64,000 nucleotides of DNA from Verrucomicrobiota bacterium (GTDB taxonomy: Bacteria; Verrucomicrobiota; Verrucomicrobiia; Opitutales; Opitutaceae), in assembly GCA_023399155.1 (NCBI GenBank), contig JAEWQP010000035.1, forward strand, positions 33,322-97,321, given 5' to 3'. The notes beneath the pieces were generated by a model that made no database searches, was not told the DNA's origin, and saw only the letters and a list, made by a program, of their open reading frames with translations. This document shows positions 48,824-57,309 of this stretch, in pieces. Every line of letters begins with the position of its first letter. Position 1 is the stretch's first letter. A program made the position numbers and the translations under genes.

Positions 48824-49957
48824 ATGCCCGCCTCCGCCCCACACTCGCTCAAGAAGCCGCCCCATCGCATCGTGGTGAAACTGGGCACCGGTGTGCTCAC
48901 GTCGGGCATCGGAAAGCTCGACGAGGCGCGCATCGCCGGGGTCGCCGGCCAGATTTCGCGTCTCCGCGCGGCGGGTACGCAGGTGATCATCGTCTCCTCC
49001 GGCGCGATCGGCCTCGGGCTGGGCGCGCTGGGACTCGCCCGCCGCCCGAAGGAGACCCCGAGGAAGCAGGCCTGCGCCGCGGTCGGCCAGAGCCTGCTCA
49101 TGCAGACGTGGCAGCGTGCGTTCGCGCCGCACGGTCTCACGGTCGCCCAAGTGTTGCTCACGCATGAGGATATCCGCTCCCGTGACCGCTACCTGAGTGT
49201 GAAGGCCTGCCTGGAGCAGATCCTCGACTACGGCGCCGTGCCCGTGATCAATGAGAACGACACCGTGAGTTCGGCGGAGATCCAGGAGATCCGCTTCGGA
49301 GACAACGACACGCTTTCGGCCTTGGTCGCCTCGCAGATGGAGGCGCAGTACCTGTTCATCATTTCCACCGCGCCCGGGCTCATCGACATGAAGGGCACGG
49401 GCAAGATCGTGCCCCTGGTCGACAAGATCACGCCGGAGATCGAGGCGATGGCCGGCGGCACGACCAGCGCCACCGCGGTCGGCGGCATGATCACGAAAAT
49501 CACGGCCGCGCGACTCGCCACCCGTTCGGGCTGCGGCGTGTTCATCGCCAGCGGAGCCGAGACCGACATCCTGCAGCGGCTGCTCGCCGGCGATGGACCG
49601 GGAACGTTCTTCGTGCCGAGCGGCCTGCCGATGGCGGCACGCAAGCGCTGGCTCGCCTACTTCCAGCGCCCCACCGGCGCGGTCGCGGTCAATACCTGCG
49701 CCGTGCCCGTCCTGCGCGAGCAGGGGCGCAGTCTCCTCGCCATCGGCGTGACCGGCACGCTGGGCAGTTTTTCCGCCGGCGAGATCGTCGACATCCTGGG
49801 GCCGGATGGAAAGACCTTCGCGCGCGGCGTCGTCGGGTTCGACGATGCCCAGATCGGCCGCATCGCCGGCAAGACGAGCAACGAGATCAAGCAGCTCTTC
49901 CCCGGGCGCAAACATCTCGAAGTCGTCCATCGCGACGACCTTGTGCTGCTGCAGTAG
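48824..49957 (+). CDS. proB: Glutamate 5-kinase
   Basis: The 377-residue enzyme begins HRIVVKLGTGVLTSG (residues about 14-28), has VIIVSSGAIGLGLGALGL, the glutamate-site VPVINENDTVSS, GDNDTLSALVA, TATAVGGMITKITAA, and a C-terminal PUA domain (about 285-377). It performs the first step of proline synthesis, phosphorylating glutamate. proA is not in the window. The start at 48824 lies just after the REP-like element. Confidence 0.95.
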   Translation: MPASAPHSLKKPPHRIVVKLGTGVLTSGIGKLDEARIAGVAGQISRLRAAGTQVIIVSSGAIGLGLGALGLARRPKETPRKQACAAVGQSLLMQTWQRAFAPHGLTVAQVLLTHEDIRSRDRYLSVKACLEQILDYGAVPVINENDTVSSAEIQEIRFGDNDTLSALVASQMEAQYLFIISTAPGLIDMKGTGKIVPLVDKITPEIEAMAGGTTSATAVGGMITKITAARLATRSGCGVFIASGAETDILQRLLAGDGPGTFFVPSGLPMAARKRWLAYFQRPTGAVAVNTCAVPVLREQGRSLLAIGVTGTLGSFSAGEIVDILGPDGKTFARGVVGFDDAQIGRIAGKTSNEIKQLFPGRKHLEVVHRDDLVLLQ

Positions 49958-50674
49958 CGCTCTGTTCGCGCGAGAATTTGCGCGTGTCGCTTCGGCTCCG
50001 GCTTCCGCGCTGCGGGCCGGAGAGGTTGAACCACAGAGGACACAGAGGGCACAGAGTTCGATCCGAGAATCAGAGTGCTCGACCGAACCCATGCAGCAGT
50101 CGAAGGTGGAGCGCGATGGGTCCGGTTCGCTACGCGACCTCGGAACCGAGCGCGCATCTCGCTTTCGCAGAATCCAGCCAGCCGCCCGATCGCCTGCGCC
50201 GTCGGCCTCGACAGGTTCTGACGCCTGTCGCCATGCCATGGCGCACGACGCGAAGCCGGGACGTCGGGTCGCGCCGCTCGAGGCTTTGGGATTGATTCCA
50301 AAAAGAGCAATTCGAGACAGAGATCATGGAGGATAGTGCCGAGGGCACAGAGCGTTGCCGAGGATTCCGCCGCTTCGGCTCATCAGCTCGTACCGGAACT
50401 GGGGAAGGCCCGATCTTGGTTCTGCAAAGACCGCTCTGTGAATCCATGATTGTCCTCTGCCTGCCAAGCCGAAGCCTCGGCGAGGCTGGTGCCCACTGTG
50501 ACCGGATTCAATTGAGGAAATCAGGAATCCCATCCTCCTCTCACTCCGAACTCCGTGTCCTCTGTGCCCTCTGTGGTTCAACTCCGACCGCCTCGGGCGA
50601 TCTTCCGACCGCGGGACGAATCTTTTCTTTGCCATCCCCGGGTGCGCTCCCGGAGAGTCGGCGGCGCCTTTCTC
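49958..50674. repeat. Spacer with inverted CACAGAGGACACAGAG-type repeats
   Basis: This 717-bp gap has no convincing gene. It is framed by inverted copies of a 32-base element: 50025-50056 starts GTTGAACCACAGAGG and 50551-50582 ends CCTCTGTGGTTCAAC; the arms match at about 29 of 32 bases. A partial third copy (GAGGGCACAGAG) is near 50342. Arms of this composition are common intergenic repeats in verrucomicrobia. The 558-bp unit could be a miniature transposable element or two independent repeats. Confidence 0.55.
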
Positions 50675-52690
50675 ATGGATTTCGTCCTCAACGACCGCTC
50701 CTCGTCGCTTCCGAGCGGCATTCCACCGATCGACTTCCGCGCCGAGCTCAATGATGAGCAGTTCGCCGCCGTCACCGCCGCGCCCGGGCCCATGCTCGTG
50801 CTCGCCGGCGCGGGGTCGGGCAAGACGCGCACCCTCACCTACCGCGTGGCCTACCTGCTCAGCCAGGGGGTGCAGGCCCACGAGATCCTGTTGCTGACGT
50901 TCACCAACAAGGCGGCGAAGGAAATGCTGCGCCGCGTCGAGGACCTCACGGGCGTGAGCGCGGGGAAGTTCTGGGGCGGCACGTTCCACAGCATCGGCCA
51001 TCGGCTGCTGCGCATCCACGGCGAGGCTGTCGGGCTTGAGAAGGGCTTCACCATCCTCGACGAGGAGGAGGCCGAGTCGCTCCTGCGCGATGCGGTCGAC
51101 GCGATCGACAAGGGCTTTTTCAAGGACAAGACGCACCCCCGCGCCGGCGTGCTGCGCAACATGATCAGCCTGGCGCGCAACACCTGCAGTTCGTTTCACG
51201 AGACGCTCTACCGGTACTTCCCGCAGCACGGGGAGTTCACGGAGCGTGTGACGGCCTTCGCGGCCGCCTATGAGAAGGACAAGCGCAAGCACAACGTCGT
51301 CGATTACGACGACCTGCTCGTGCTCTGGGGCGACCTGCTGGAGAAGGCGCCGGAGGTGGCCGAGCACTATCGTCGCCGTTTTCGTCATACACTGGTCGAC
51401 GAGTATCAGGACACCAACGTCGTGCAGGCTCGCATCGTCGACGCCATGGCGTGCGGCCACTGCATCATGGCCGTGGGCGACGACGCCCAGTGCATCTATT
51501 CGTGGCGTGGCGCGAACTTCGAGAACATCATGTCGTTCCCGAAGCGGCACCCGGACACGACGATCTACCGCATCGAGACGAACTACCGCAGCTCGCCGCA
51601 GATCCTCGAACTCGCGAACGCCGTGCTGCACCAGCAGCGCCTGACCGGCCGCGCCTTCGAGAAGGAGCTGCGGGCCGCGCGCCCCGGCCACCTCAAGCCC
51701 TACGTCGTGCCGGCCATGGACTCGCGCGAGCAGGCGACGTTTGTCGTCTCGCGCCTGCGCGGCCTGGTCGACGAGGGCCGCGACCTCAAGGACATCGCCA
51801 TCCTCTACCGCGCCCACTTCCAGGCGCTCGACGTGCAGGTCGAGCTCTCGCGCGCGAACATCGACTACGTCATCACCAGCGGCGTGCGTTTCTTCGAGCA
51901 GGCGCACGTGAAGGACATCGTCGCGCACCTGCGCGTCGTCTTCAATCCGCAGGACGTGATGGCTTTCATGCGCCTGGCGGTGCTGCTCCCGAAGGTCGGC
52001 GACAAGGGTGCGCGCAAGCTCTACGACCTCGCGGCCGACCTTGCGAAGAAGACGCAGACGCCGTTCATCGACGCGCTGCTCGCCGCGCCGATCCTGGCCA
52101 AGGTGCCGAATGACGCGAAGGACGACTGGACTTCGCTCGCGCACACCCTGCGCGACATGCGCGAGGCCGCGCGCGGAGGCCAGCCCGACGAGGTCGTCAC
52201 GCTCGGCGTCGAGGGCTGGTACGGCCTCTACATCAAGGGTGCGTTTGCCAACTACGTGCAGCGGCTCGACGACCTCAACGCGTTGATTGGCTTTGCCGCC
52301 AAGTACAACGATCTCGGCGAGCTCATCGCCCAGATCACCCTGCTCACCTCGGAGACCGCCGATCGCTCGGTGGAGGAGGATCGCCACTGCGTGCGCCTCA
52401 CGACCGTGCACCAGGCGAAGGGGCTCGAATTCGACGTCGTCTTCGTCATCGGCCTGGCCGATGGGCAGTTCCCGTTGCGACGCGCGATCGAGGACGGCGA
52501 CGTCGAGGAGGAGCGGCGCCTGTTCTACGTCTCCGTCACGCGCGCTCGCGACGAACTCTACCTCTGCCATCCCCGCGTGCAGTCGGGCAAGGGCGGTCCG
52601 GTCATGAGCTGCCCGCCCAGCCGCTTCCTGCAGGAGCTTCCGGAAAACCTCTACGAGACCGTGCGGCTGCGGCGCTCGTATGACTGGTGA
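50675..52690 (+). CDS. UvrD/PcrA-type superfamily I DNA helicase
   Basis: The 671-residue ATPase has Walker A AGAGSGKTRTL (44-54), LLTFTNKAAKEML (motif Ia), FHSIGHRLLR, VDEYQDTN (motif II), VGDDAQCIYSWRGA (III), ETNYRSSPQIL (IV), TTVHQAKGLEFDVVFVIGL (V) and VSVTRARDELYL (VI), all in order. It unwinds DNA 3' to 5' in repair or replication restart. The C-terminus ends soon after motif VI and lacks the RNAP-binding tail of UvrD/PcrA, so Rep or a short UvrD-like helicase is also possible. The start at 50675 is the Met nearest the motif-bearing region; upstream frame overlaps the inverted repeat. Confidence 0.9.
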   Translation: MDFVLNDRSSSLPSGIPPIDFRAELNDEQFAAVTAAPGPMLVLAGAGSGKTRTLTYRVAYLLSQGVQAHEILLLTFTNKAAKEMLRRVEDLTGVSAGKFWGGTFHSIGHRLLRIHGEAVGLEKGFTILDEEEAESLLRDAVDAIDKGFFKDKTHPRAGVLRNMISLARNTCSSFHETLYRYFPQHGEFTERVTAFAAAYEKDKRKHNVVDYDDLLVLWGDLLEKAPEVAEHYRRRFRHTLVDEYQDTNVVQARIVDAMACGHCIMAVGDDAQCIYSWRGANFENIMSFPKRHPDTTIYRIETNYRSSPQILELANAVLHQQRLTGRAFEKELRAARPGHLKPYVVPAMDSREQATFVVSRLRGLVDEGRDLKDIAILYRAHFQALDVQVELSRANIDYVITSGVRFFEQAHVKDIVAHLRVVFNPQDVMAFMRLAVLLPKVGDKGARKLYDLAADLAKKTQTPFIDALLAAPILAKVPNDAKDDWTSLAHTLRDMREAARGGQPDEVVTLGVEGWYGLYIKGAFANYVQRLDDLNALIGFAAKYNDLGELIAQITLLTSETADRSVEEDRHCVRLTTVHQAKGLEFDVVFVIGLADGQFPLRRAIEDGDVEEERRLFYVSVTRARDELYLCHPRVQSGKGGPVMSCPPSRFLQELPENLYETVRLRRSYDW

Positions 52691-53151
52691 CTCGCGGCGA
52701 AGTCGTCAGCAATCAGCTTTCAGCGGTCAGCCTTTCGCGAAGCGATAGGCTATAAGCTATAAGCGGTAGGCTTTTGGCTCTGTTTGCTGATTCGGCCGAG
52801 CGGCAATCAACGATCGACCTTCACGGTTCAGCTTCTCGGCGCTCAGCATCCAGAGACTCTCATATACTTTGCTCGTCCAGACTCCACAGGCAGGGCGGGG
52901 CTCTCCGCACCCGCCGCGCGGAGCGTCGGCGTGCCTGGCGCGCCCGGTTCTGAGGCCACGCATGCGGCCGACAAGACCGGTCGCACAGCGAACCGGGCCA
53001 AGCGCACCCTACCTGCGGCGTCGAGCCTTGAAGTGCATGACAGCTTCTCAGCACTCCGGATTCAGCCCTCAGCCCTTCAGCCTTTCAGTCTTTCGCCTCC
53101 CAGTCCGCCTTTGACACGCGCCGGCCCCCGCCATCCATTGTCGGGATTGGC
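52691..53151. repeat. Intergenic spacer with several dispersed-repeat copies
   Basis: No gene is seen in 461 bp. It holds TCAGC-rich tandem motifs at 52706-52735, a TATAAGCTATAAGC-type run at 52745-52774, a GGCAGGGCGGGG element near 52889-52907 and a second TCAGCCCTTCAGCC run at 53041-53100. Similar TCAGC runs recur at 60276-60330 and 63210-63345, always just before a plus-strand gene. Confidence 0.55.
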
Positions 53152-53649
53152 ATGATCCGTCGCCGTCCACTCTCGTTTCTTGTTCTCCTCGCGTTTGCCG
53201 TGCTGGGCGGCGCGCCGGCTGCGCTGGCCGCTCCCGTCGAGATCGTGCGCGTGTGGACGGACTACCGCCTGGGCGAGGACTACGTGCGCCTGAGCGAAAT
53301 CCTCTCCGGTCGCACGTTCACGGGGGGAACCACGGAGCACCGGACGCAGCCGGATTCCGGGGACGGGTTCTTCTTCACCGTCCGGGTCGACCGTGCGCGC
53401 GACTTCCGGATGCAGGACTACACGCTGCGGTTGTCCGTGATCCCTCCCGACGGTTCGGCCACGCGCACCTACACGTTCCCAGTCCCGGCTTCAAAAAAGC
53501 GCGGGCTGCGCTTTGAACTCGGGATCACCGGGAACGACTGGCCGCACGGGCAGGTGCAACCACTCGCCTGGCGCCTCGAGGTGATCGATGGATCCGGCGC
53601 GGTCGTGGCCGACGAGAAGAGTTTTCTCTGGGAAAAGCCCGCACCGTAG
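53152..53649 (+). CDS. Secreted protein of unknown function
   Basis: The 165-residue product has a clear signal peptide (RRRPLSFLVLLAFAVLGG, cleavage near ALAA at about 25-28). The mature part of about 140 residues is rich in beta-strand patterns (RVWTDYRLGEDYVRLSEI, DYTLRLSVIPPDG, WRLEVIDGSGAVV) and has no cysteines, so an immunoglobulin-like or similar periplasmic beta-sandwich is plausible. I do not recognise the family. It precedes the OGG1-type gene by about 260 bp without obvious functional link. Confidence 0.7.
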   Translation: MIRRRPLSFLVLLAFAVLGGAPAALAAPVEIVRVWTDYRLGEDYVRLSEILSGRTFTGGTTEHRTQPDSGDGFFFTVRVDRARDFRMQDYTLRLSVIPPDGSATRTYTFPVPASKKRGLRFELGITGNDWPHGQVQPLAWRLEVIDGSGAVVADEKSFLWEKPAP

Positions 53650-53908
53650 GCGTCCTGAGACGCATGCAGTCGGCTCCAGTGGAGCGCGACCGCGGGGCGC
53701 GCTTTTCGTCCCAAGCGCCCCTTTCGCTCGCGCACGAGCAACAACTCGCCCGGCCCCCGACGCCGCGGCTTCGGCGGGCCCTAAGGACGGTCGCCACGCC
53801 GCAGTTCAAGCCGGGAAAGCGGGCGGTCGTGCTGTAGGACACGCCGTGTCTCAAACGGCACTTGCGCCTTCTGCGCCTCTTTGCGGCCATGAGGCCCTTC
53901 GCTGCACC

Positions 53909-54820
53909 GTGCCTTCCGCGCCCACCATCGTTCACCTGAAGCATGCCCTGACCGGGCCCGCCCTCGCGGAGACGCTCGATGGCGGGCAATGTTTTCGCTG
54001 GAAGCTGGCCGACGATGGCGCCTGGGCCGGCGTGAGCGGCGGAGTCGCGGCGCGCCTGCGCGTGCGGTCGCCCTGCGCATTGGACACCAAACTGGACGCG
54101 GGCACGGCCGACGCCCTGCGCGAGCATCTCGCCGATGATGTCGACTGGCATGCGCTGGCCGACGCGCTGCCGCACCGCACCGATGCGCACCTCGCGACCT
54201 GCCTGGGCGCTTTCCCAGGGTTGCGGATCCTGCGTCAGCCGATCGGCGAAGCGCTGCTCGGCTTCCTCTGTTCGGCCACCAAGCAGATCGTCCAGATCAA
54301 GCAGATGGTCGCGCTCCTCGCCGCCCGCTTCGGCACGCCCCTGCACGCAATCCACCGGGCCTCGGATGAAACCTCGCCCGACCGCGGCGGCGGGGGAGTC
54401 GTCCACGCGCTGCCGACGTGGGCGCAGTTGGTCGACGTCCCGGAGGAGGCGCTGCGCGCGTGCCTGCTGGGTTTTCGGGCGCGGCATGTCGTGGCGGTCG
54501 CGCGATTCCTGGCGGAGCGGCCAGGCTGGCTGGAGGAAACGGCGACGCTGCCCTACGCCGCCGCGAAGGGACGGCTGCTCGAACTCCCCGGCGTGGGCGA
54601 GAAGATCGCCGATTGCGTGCTGCTCTTTGGCGCCGCCAAGCTCGAGGCGTTCCCAGTCGACGTATGGATCCTGCGCGTGCTGGAGCAGCGCTACGGACTG
54701 ATCGGCTGGAGCCCTGCGCAGCTCGCGCAGTTCGGCCGTGCCCATTTCGGGCCGCTCGCCGGCCTCGCCCAGCAGTACTTGTTTGCCTGGGAGCGCCGCT
54801 GTGCGCGCGCCGCATCGTAG
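53909..54820 (+). CDS. 8-oxoguanine DNA glycosylase/AP lyase, OGG1 type
   Basis: The roughly 303-residue protein has the OGG1 N-terminal beta-rich domain (LDGGQCFRWKLADDGAW) and the helix-hairpin-helix glycosylase core: LLGFLCSATKQIVQIKQM, LPGVGEKIADCVLL with the catalytic Lys in GEKIADC, and the conserved Asp in FPVDVWILRVL. It removes 8-oxoguanine and nicks the strand. No Met precedes the conserved start; the GTG at 53909 (VPSAPTIVHLKH) is the best start. Bacterial OGG1-type proteins are less usual than MutM. Confidence 0.85.
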   Translation: MPSAPTIVHLKHALTGPALAETLDGGQCFRWKLADDGAWAGVSGGVAARLRVRSPCALDTKLDAGTADALREHLADDVDWHALADALPHRTDAHLATCLGAFPGLRILRQPIGEALLGFLCSATKQIVQIKQMVALLAARFGTPLHAIHRASDETSPDRGGGGVVHALPTWAQLVDVPEEALRACLLGFRARHVVAVARFLAERPGWLEETATLPYAAAKGRLLELPGVGEKIADCVLLFGAAKLEAFPVDVWILRVLEQRYGLIGWSPAQLAQFGRAHFGPLAGLAQQYLFAWERRCARAAS

Positions 54821-54980
54821 GCCGACGGGGTCGCGGCGGCCGTGCCTCCTGCACGCCGCACACGGCGTCCGCGATCGAACCCGCGACAGCGCGCGATCGC
54901 GGCTCGTCCGCCCCGCCGACACGCCGGCCCCTTTCGCCTCGATCGCCCCGCCCCGCCGTGTTCGCATCGCTCCCTGCCCG

Positions 54981-55742
54981 ATGCCCGACTCGCCCCGCCT
55001 TAGCCGCGCTGACCAACTCGCGTTCCTGGATGATCTCGAGCCCGGTGCGCATTTCACCCAGCTGTTCGGCTGCCTGCCGGACACCAACTACTTCGCCAAA
55101 AATGCGGCGGGGCGCTTCGTCCTCGTGGATCCCGGCTTCGTGGCGATGCTCTCACGCACCAGCGCCGAGGAGGTGCTGGGCCGCACGGATTTCGATTTTT
55201 TCCCAAAGGAAGTGGCGGAGAAATACGTCACCGACGATCGCATCGTGATGAGCACGGGGGAACCGCTGCGCGACCTGATCGAGCCGGTGCCCGACGAGGA
55301 TCTCACCTTCCACTGGTGGGTGGTCAACAAGGTGGCTCTGCGCAATCGTGCAGGAAAAATCGTCGGGCTCGCCGGCGTCACCTCGAAGCTCTCGGACCGC
55401 AACGCGCCGACCTGGCAGGGGCCGGGTTTGGTGAGTGTGCTGCAACTGATCGGTCGCGAATACCGCAGTCACCTCAGCGTGGCCGACATGGCCCGGAAGG
55501 CGGGGATGTCCGTGCGCTCGCTGGAACGGACGTTCGTGAAGAAGTTCCAGACCACGCCGCTGCGCTACCTCAACCGCGTGCGCGTGCAGGCGGCGCGCCA
55601 CGCGCTCGTGCACACCGACAAGGACCTCTCCACCATCGCGGTGGAATGCGGCTTCTACGACCAGAGCCACATGACGACCCAGTTCAAGCGCACCTACGGC
55701 ATGAGTCCGCGCCGCTACCGCCGCGAGCACGGGGCGGAGTAA
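54981..55742 (+). CDS. PAS-domain AraC-family transcriptional regulator
   Basis: The 253-residue regulator has an N-terminal PAS sensor (about residues 10-140; PDTNYFAKNAAGRFVLVD, LGRTDFDFFPKE, RAGKIVGLAGV) and a C-terminal AraC double helix-turn-helix (VADMARKAGMSVRSLERTF, then IAVECGFYDQSHMTTQFKR). Such PAS-AraC proteins are common near sugar-use genes. The downstream 56-63 kb sugar-oxidation cluster on the same strand is the likely target. ATG 54981 begins the sensor; the longer frame upstream overlaps the glycosylase gene. Confidence 0.9.
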   Translation: MPDSPRLSRADQLAFLDDLEPGAHFTQLFGCLPDTNYFAKNAAGRFVLVDPGFVAMLSRTSAEEVLGRTDFDFFPKEVAEKYVTDDRIVMSTGEPLRDLIEPVPDEDLTFHWWVVNKVALRNRAGKIVGLAGVTSKLSDRNAPTWQGPGLVSVLQLIGREYRSHLSVADMARKAGMSVRSLERTFVKKFQTTPLRYLNRVRVQAARHALVHTDKDLSTIAVECGFYDQSHMTTQFKRTYGMSPRRYRREHGAE

Positions 55743-55995
55743 CCGGCGCGAGTTCGGCTCGGGATCCGCCGCCGCGGAGTTCAGATCGGGCGAAGAGGAA
55801 AAGCGCCCTCCCCGACGCCTACAGCGTCAACCTTCCGCGTTTCAGGTGTCGACCCCACCGCAAAAGGCCTGCTGTCGTTTTTTTCCAAAAATGTGTCGGT
55901 ATTTTCAAAGACCCTGAAACCCGCCTTCGGCTAGACTCGTCGATCCCCGCAACCGACCGCGTTCTCCCCAGGCGCGGCCACCCTAGACTCGCACC

Positions 55996-57309
55996 ATGCA
56001 ACGCCGCTCGTTCCTCCGTTCCCTCGGCAGCGCCGCACTCGCCGCAGCCGCGGCTCCTCAATTCCTTCGCGCCGCCTCGCTGGCGGGCAACACGGCTCCC
56101 TCAAACCGCCTCACCGTCGGCTTCATCGGCCACGGCGGGATCAGCTGGGGCCACTTCCGCGACGTCGTGGCGGATCCCACGCTCGAACTGCGCTGGCTGT
56201 GCGACGTCGACACCACGCATCTCGAGACCGCCCTCTCGTATGCCCAGCGCGAATACGCGGCACGCGCCGGCACCTCGACCTACACGGGCTTTCGCACGAC
56301 GGGCGACTTTCGCGAGGTGGTCGCTGACCCGGCGGTCGACGTCGTCTTCGTGCTCACGCCCGATCACTGGCACGCGCTGCCCACGATCATGGCGGCGCGC
56401 GCGGGCAAGGACGTGTTCTGCGAGAAGCCGCTGTCGCGCACGCTCGAGGAGGGCCGCGCGATGCTCGAGAGCGTCGAACGCGCGGGCATCGTGACCCAGG
56501 TGGGCAACTGGCAGCGCTCGAAACCGGAGTTCAAGCGCGTGATCCAGCTCGCGCGCAACGGAGCCCTCGGCCGGATCGATCGCGTGCGCGTCGGTCTTCC
56601 GCCCATTGGCGGCCCGCGCGAGGGTGTGACCGTTTCCGGGGCGGCCCAGCCCGTGCCGCCGGAGCTGGATTACGAGATGTGGCTCGGCCCGGCCCCTGCC
56701 CTCCCCTACGTGCAGGAACGCGTGCACTTCCACTGGCGCTGGCGCTACGAATTCGCCGGCGGCCAGCTGACGGACTGGATCAACCACCATTTCGACATCG
56801 CGCAGGTCGCGCTCGGCGTGAGCGATGAGGACCCGGTGCGCATCTCCGACGCGCACGCGCAGTTCCACACCAACTCCATCTACAACACCGCCACGCACTA
56901 CACCTTCACCGCCCATTACGCAGGCGGACAGAAGATCGAGGTGTCGTCGGAGTTTCCCATGGGCCTGCGCATCGACGGCTCGGACGGCTGGGTCTACGCC
57001 AACCGCGGCAGCATCGAGCACAGTTCGCCCGCGCTGCGCGCCCTGCCGATGCCGTCGCAGGGCTTCTCGCTCGGTGAGGGCGGACATGATGCAAACTTCT
57101 TCGAGTGCGTGCGCACCCGCGCGATCAGCCGCGGGCCGTTCCGTCACGCCTACCATTCCGCCAACGCCGCTCATCTCGCCAACGCCGCCCTGCGTGCCGG
57201 CTACCGCGAGCTGAAGTGGGATCCCGCCAGGCACGAGGTGATCGGCGCTCCCGATGCGGAACGCTTCCTCACGGCCAACTACCGCGCCCCCTGGCATCTG
57301 CCGGCATGA
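55996..57309 (+). CDS. Tat-exported Gfo/Idh/MocA-family oxidoreductase
   Basis: The 437-residue protein starts with a Tat signal (QRRSFLRSLGSAALAAAAAP). The NAD-binding Rossmann fold follows (LTVGFIGHGGISWGHF, about 39-54), then DHWHALPTIMAARAGKDV with the CEKPLSR motif, and the sugar-binding C-terminal domain with RWRYEFAGGQLTDWINHHFD. Gfo/Idh/MocA enzymes oxidise or reduce sugars, often at C3, with tightly bound NAD in exported forms. Its TGA overlaps the ATG of the ThuA-HEAT gene. An AT-rich stretch with T7 at about 55878 upstream could hold the promoter. Confidence 0.9.
   Translation: MQRRSFLRSLGSAALAAAAAPQFLRAASLAGNTAPSNRLTVGFIGHGGISWGHFRDVVADPTLELRWLCDVDTTHLETALSYAQREYAARAGTSTYTGFRTTGDFREVVADPAVDVVFVLTPDHWHALPTIMAARAGKDVFCEKPLSRTLEEGRAMLESVERAGIVTQVGNWQRSKPEFKRVIQLARNGALGRIDRVRVGLPPIGGPREGVTVSGAAQPVPPELDYEMWLGPAPALPYVQERVHFHWRWRYEFAGGQLTDWINHHFDIAQVALGVSDEDPVRISDAHAQFHTNSIYNTATHYTFTAHYAGGQKIEVSSEFPMGLRIDGSDGWVYANRGSIEHSSPALRALPMPSQGFSLGEGGHDANFFECVRTRAISRGPFRHAYHSANAAHLANAALRAGYRELKWDPARHEVIGAPDAERFLTANYRAPWHLPA

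Noticed and set aside
50324..52570. A 748-codon open frame antisense to the helicase gene
   Set aside because: It mirrors the helicase in a GC-rich codon pattern, has no recognisable motif, and the opposite strand has all helicase motifs in order.
52706..53100. CRISPR array
   Set aside because: The TCAGC runs are degenerate and of irregular spacing, with no constant repeat plus unique spacer pattern and no cas genes.
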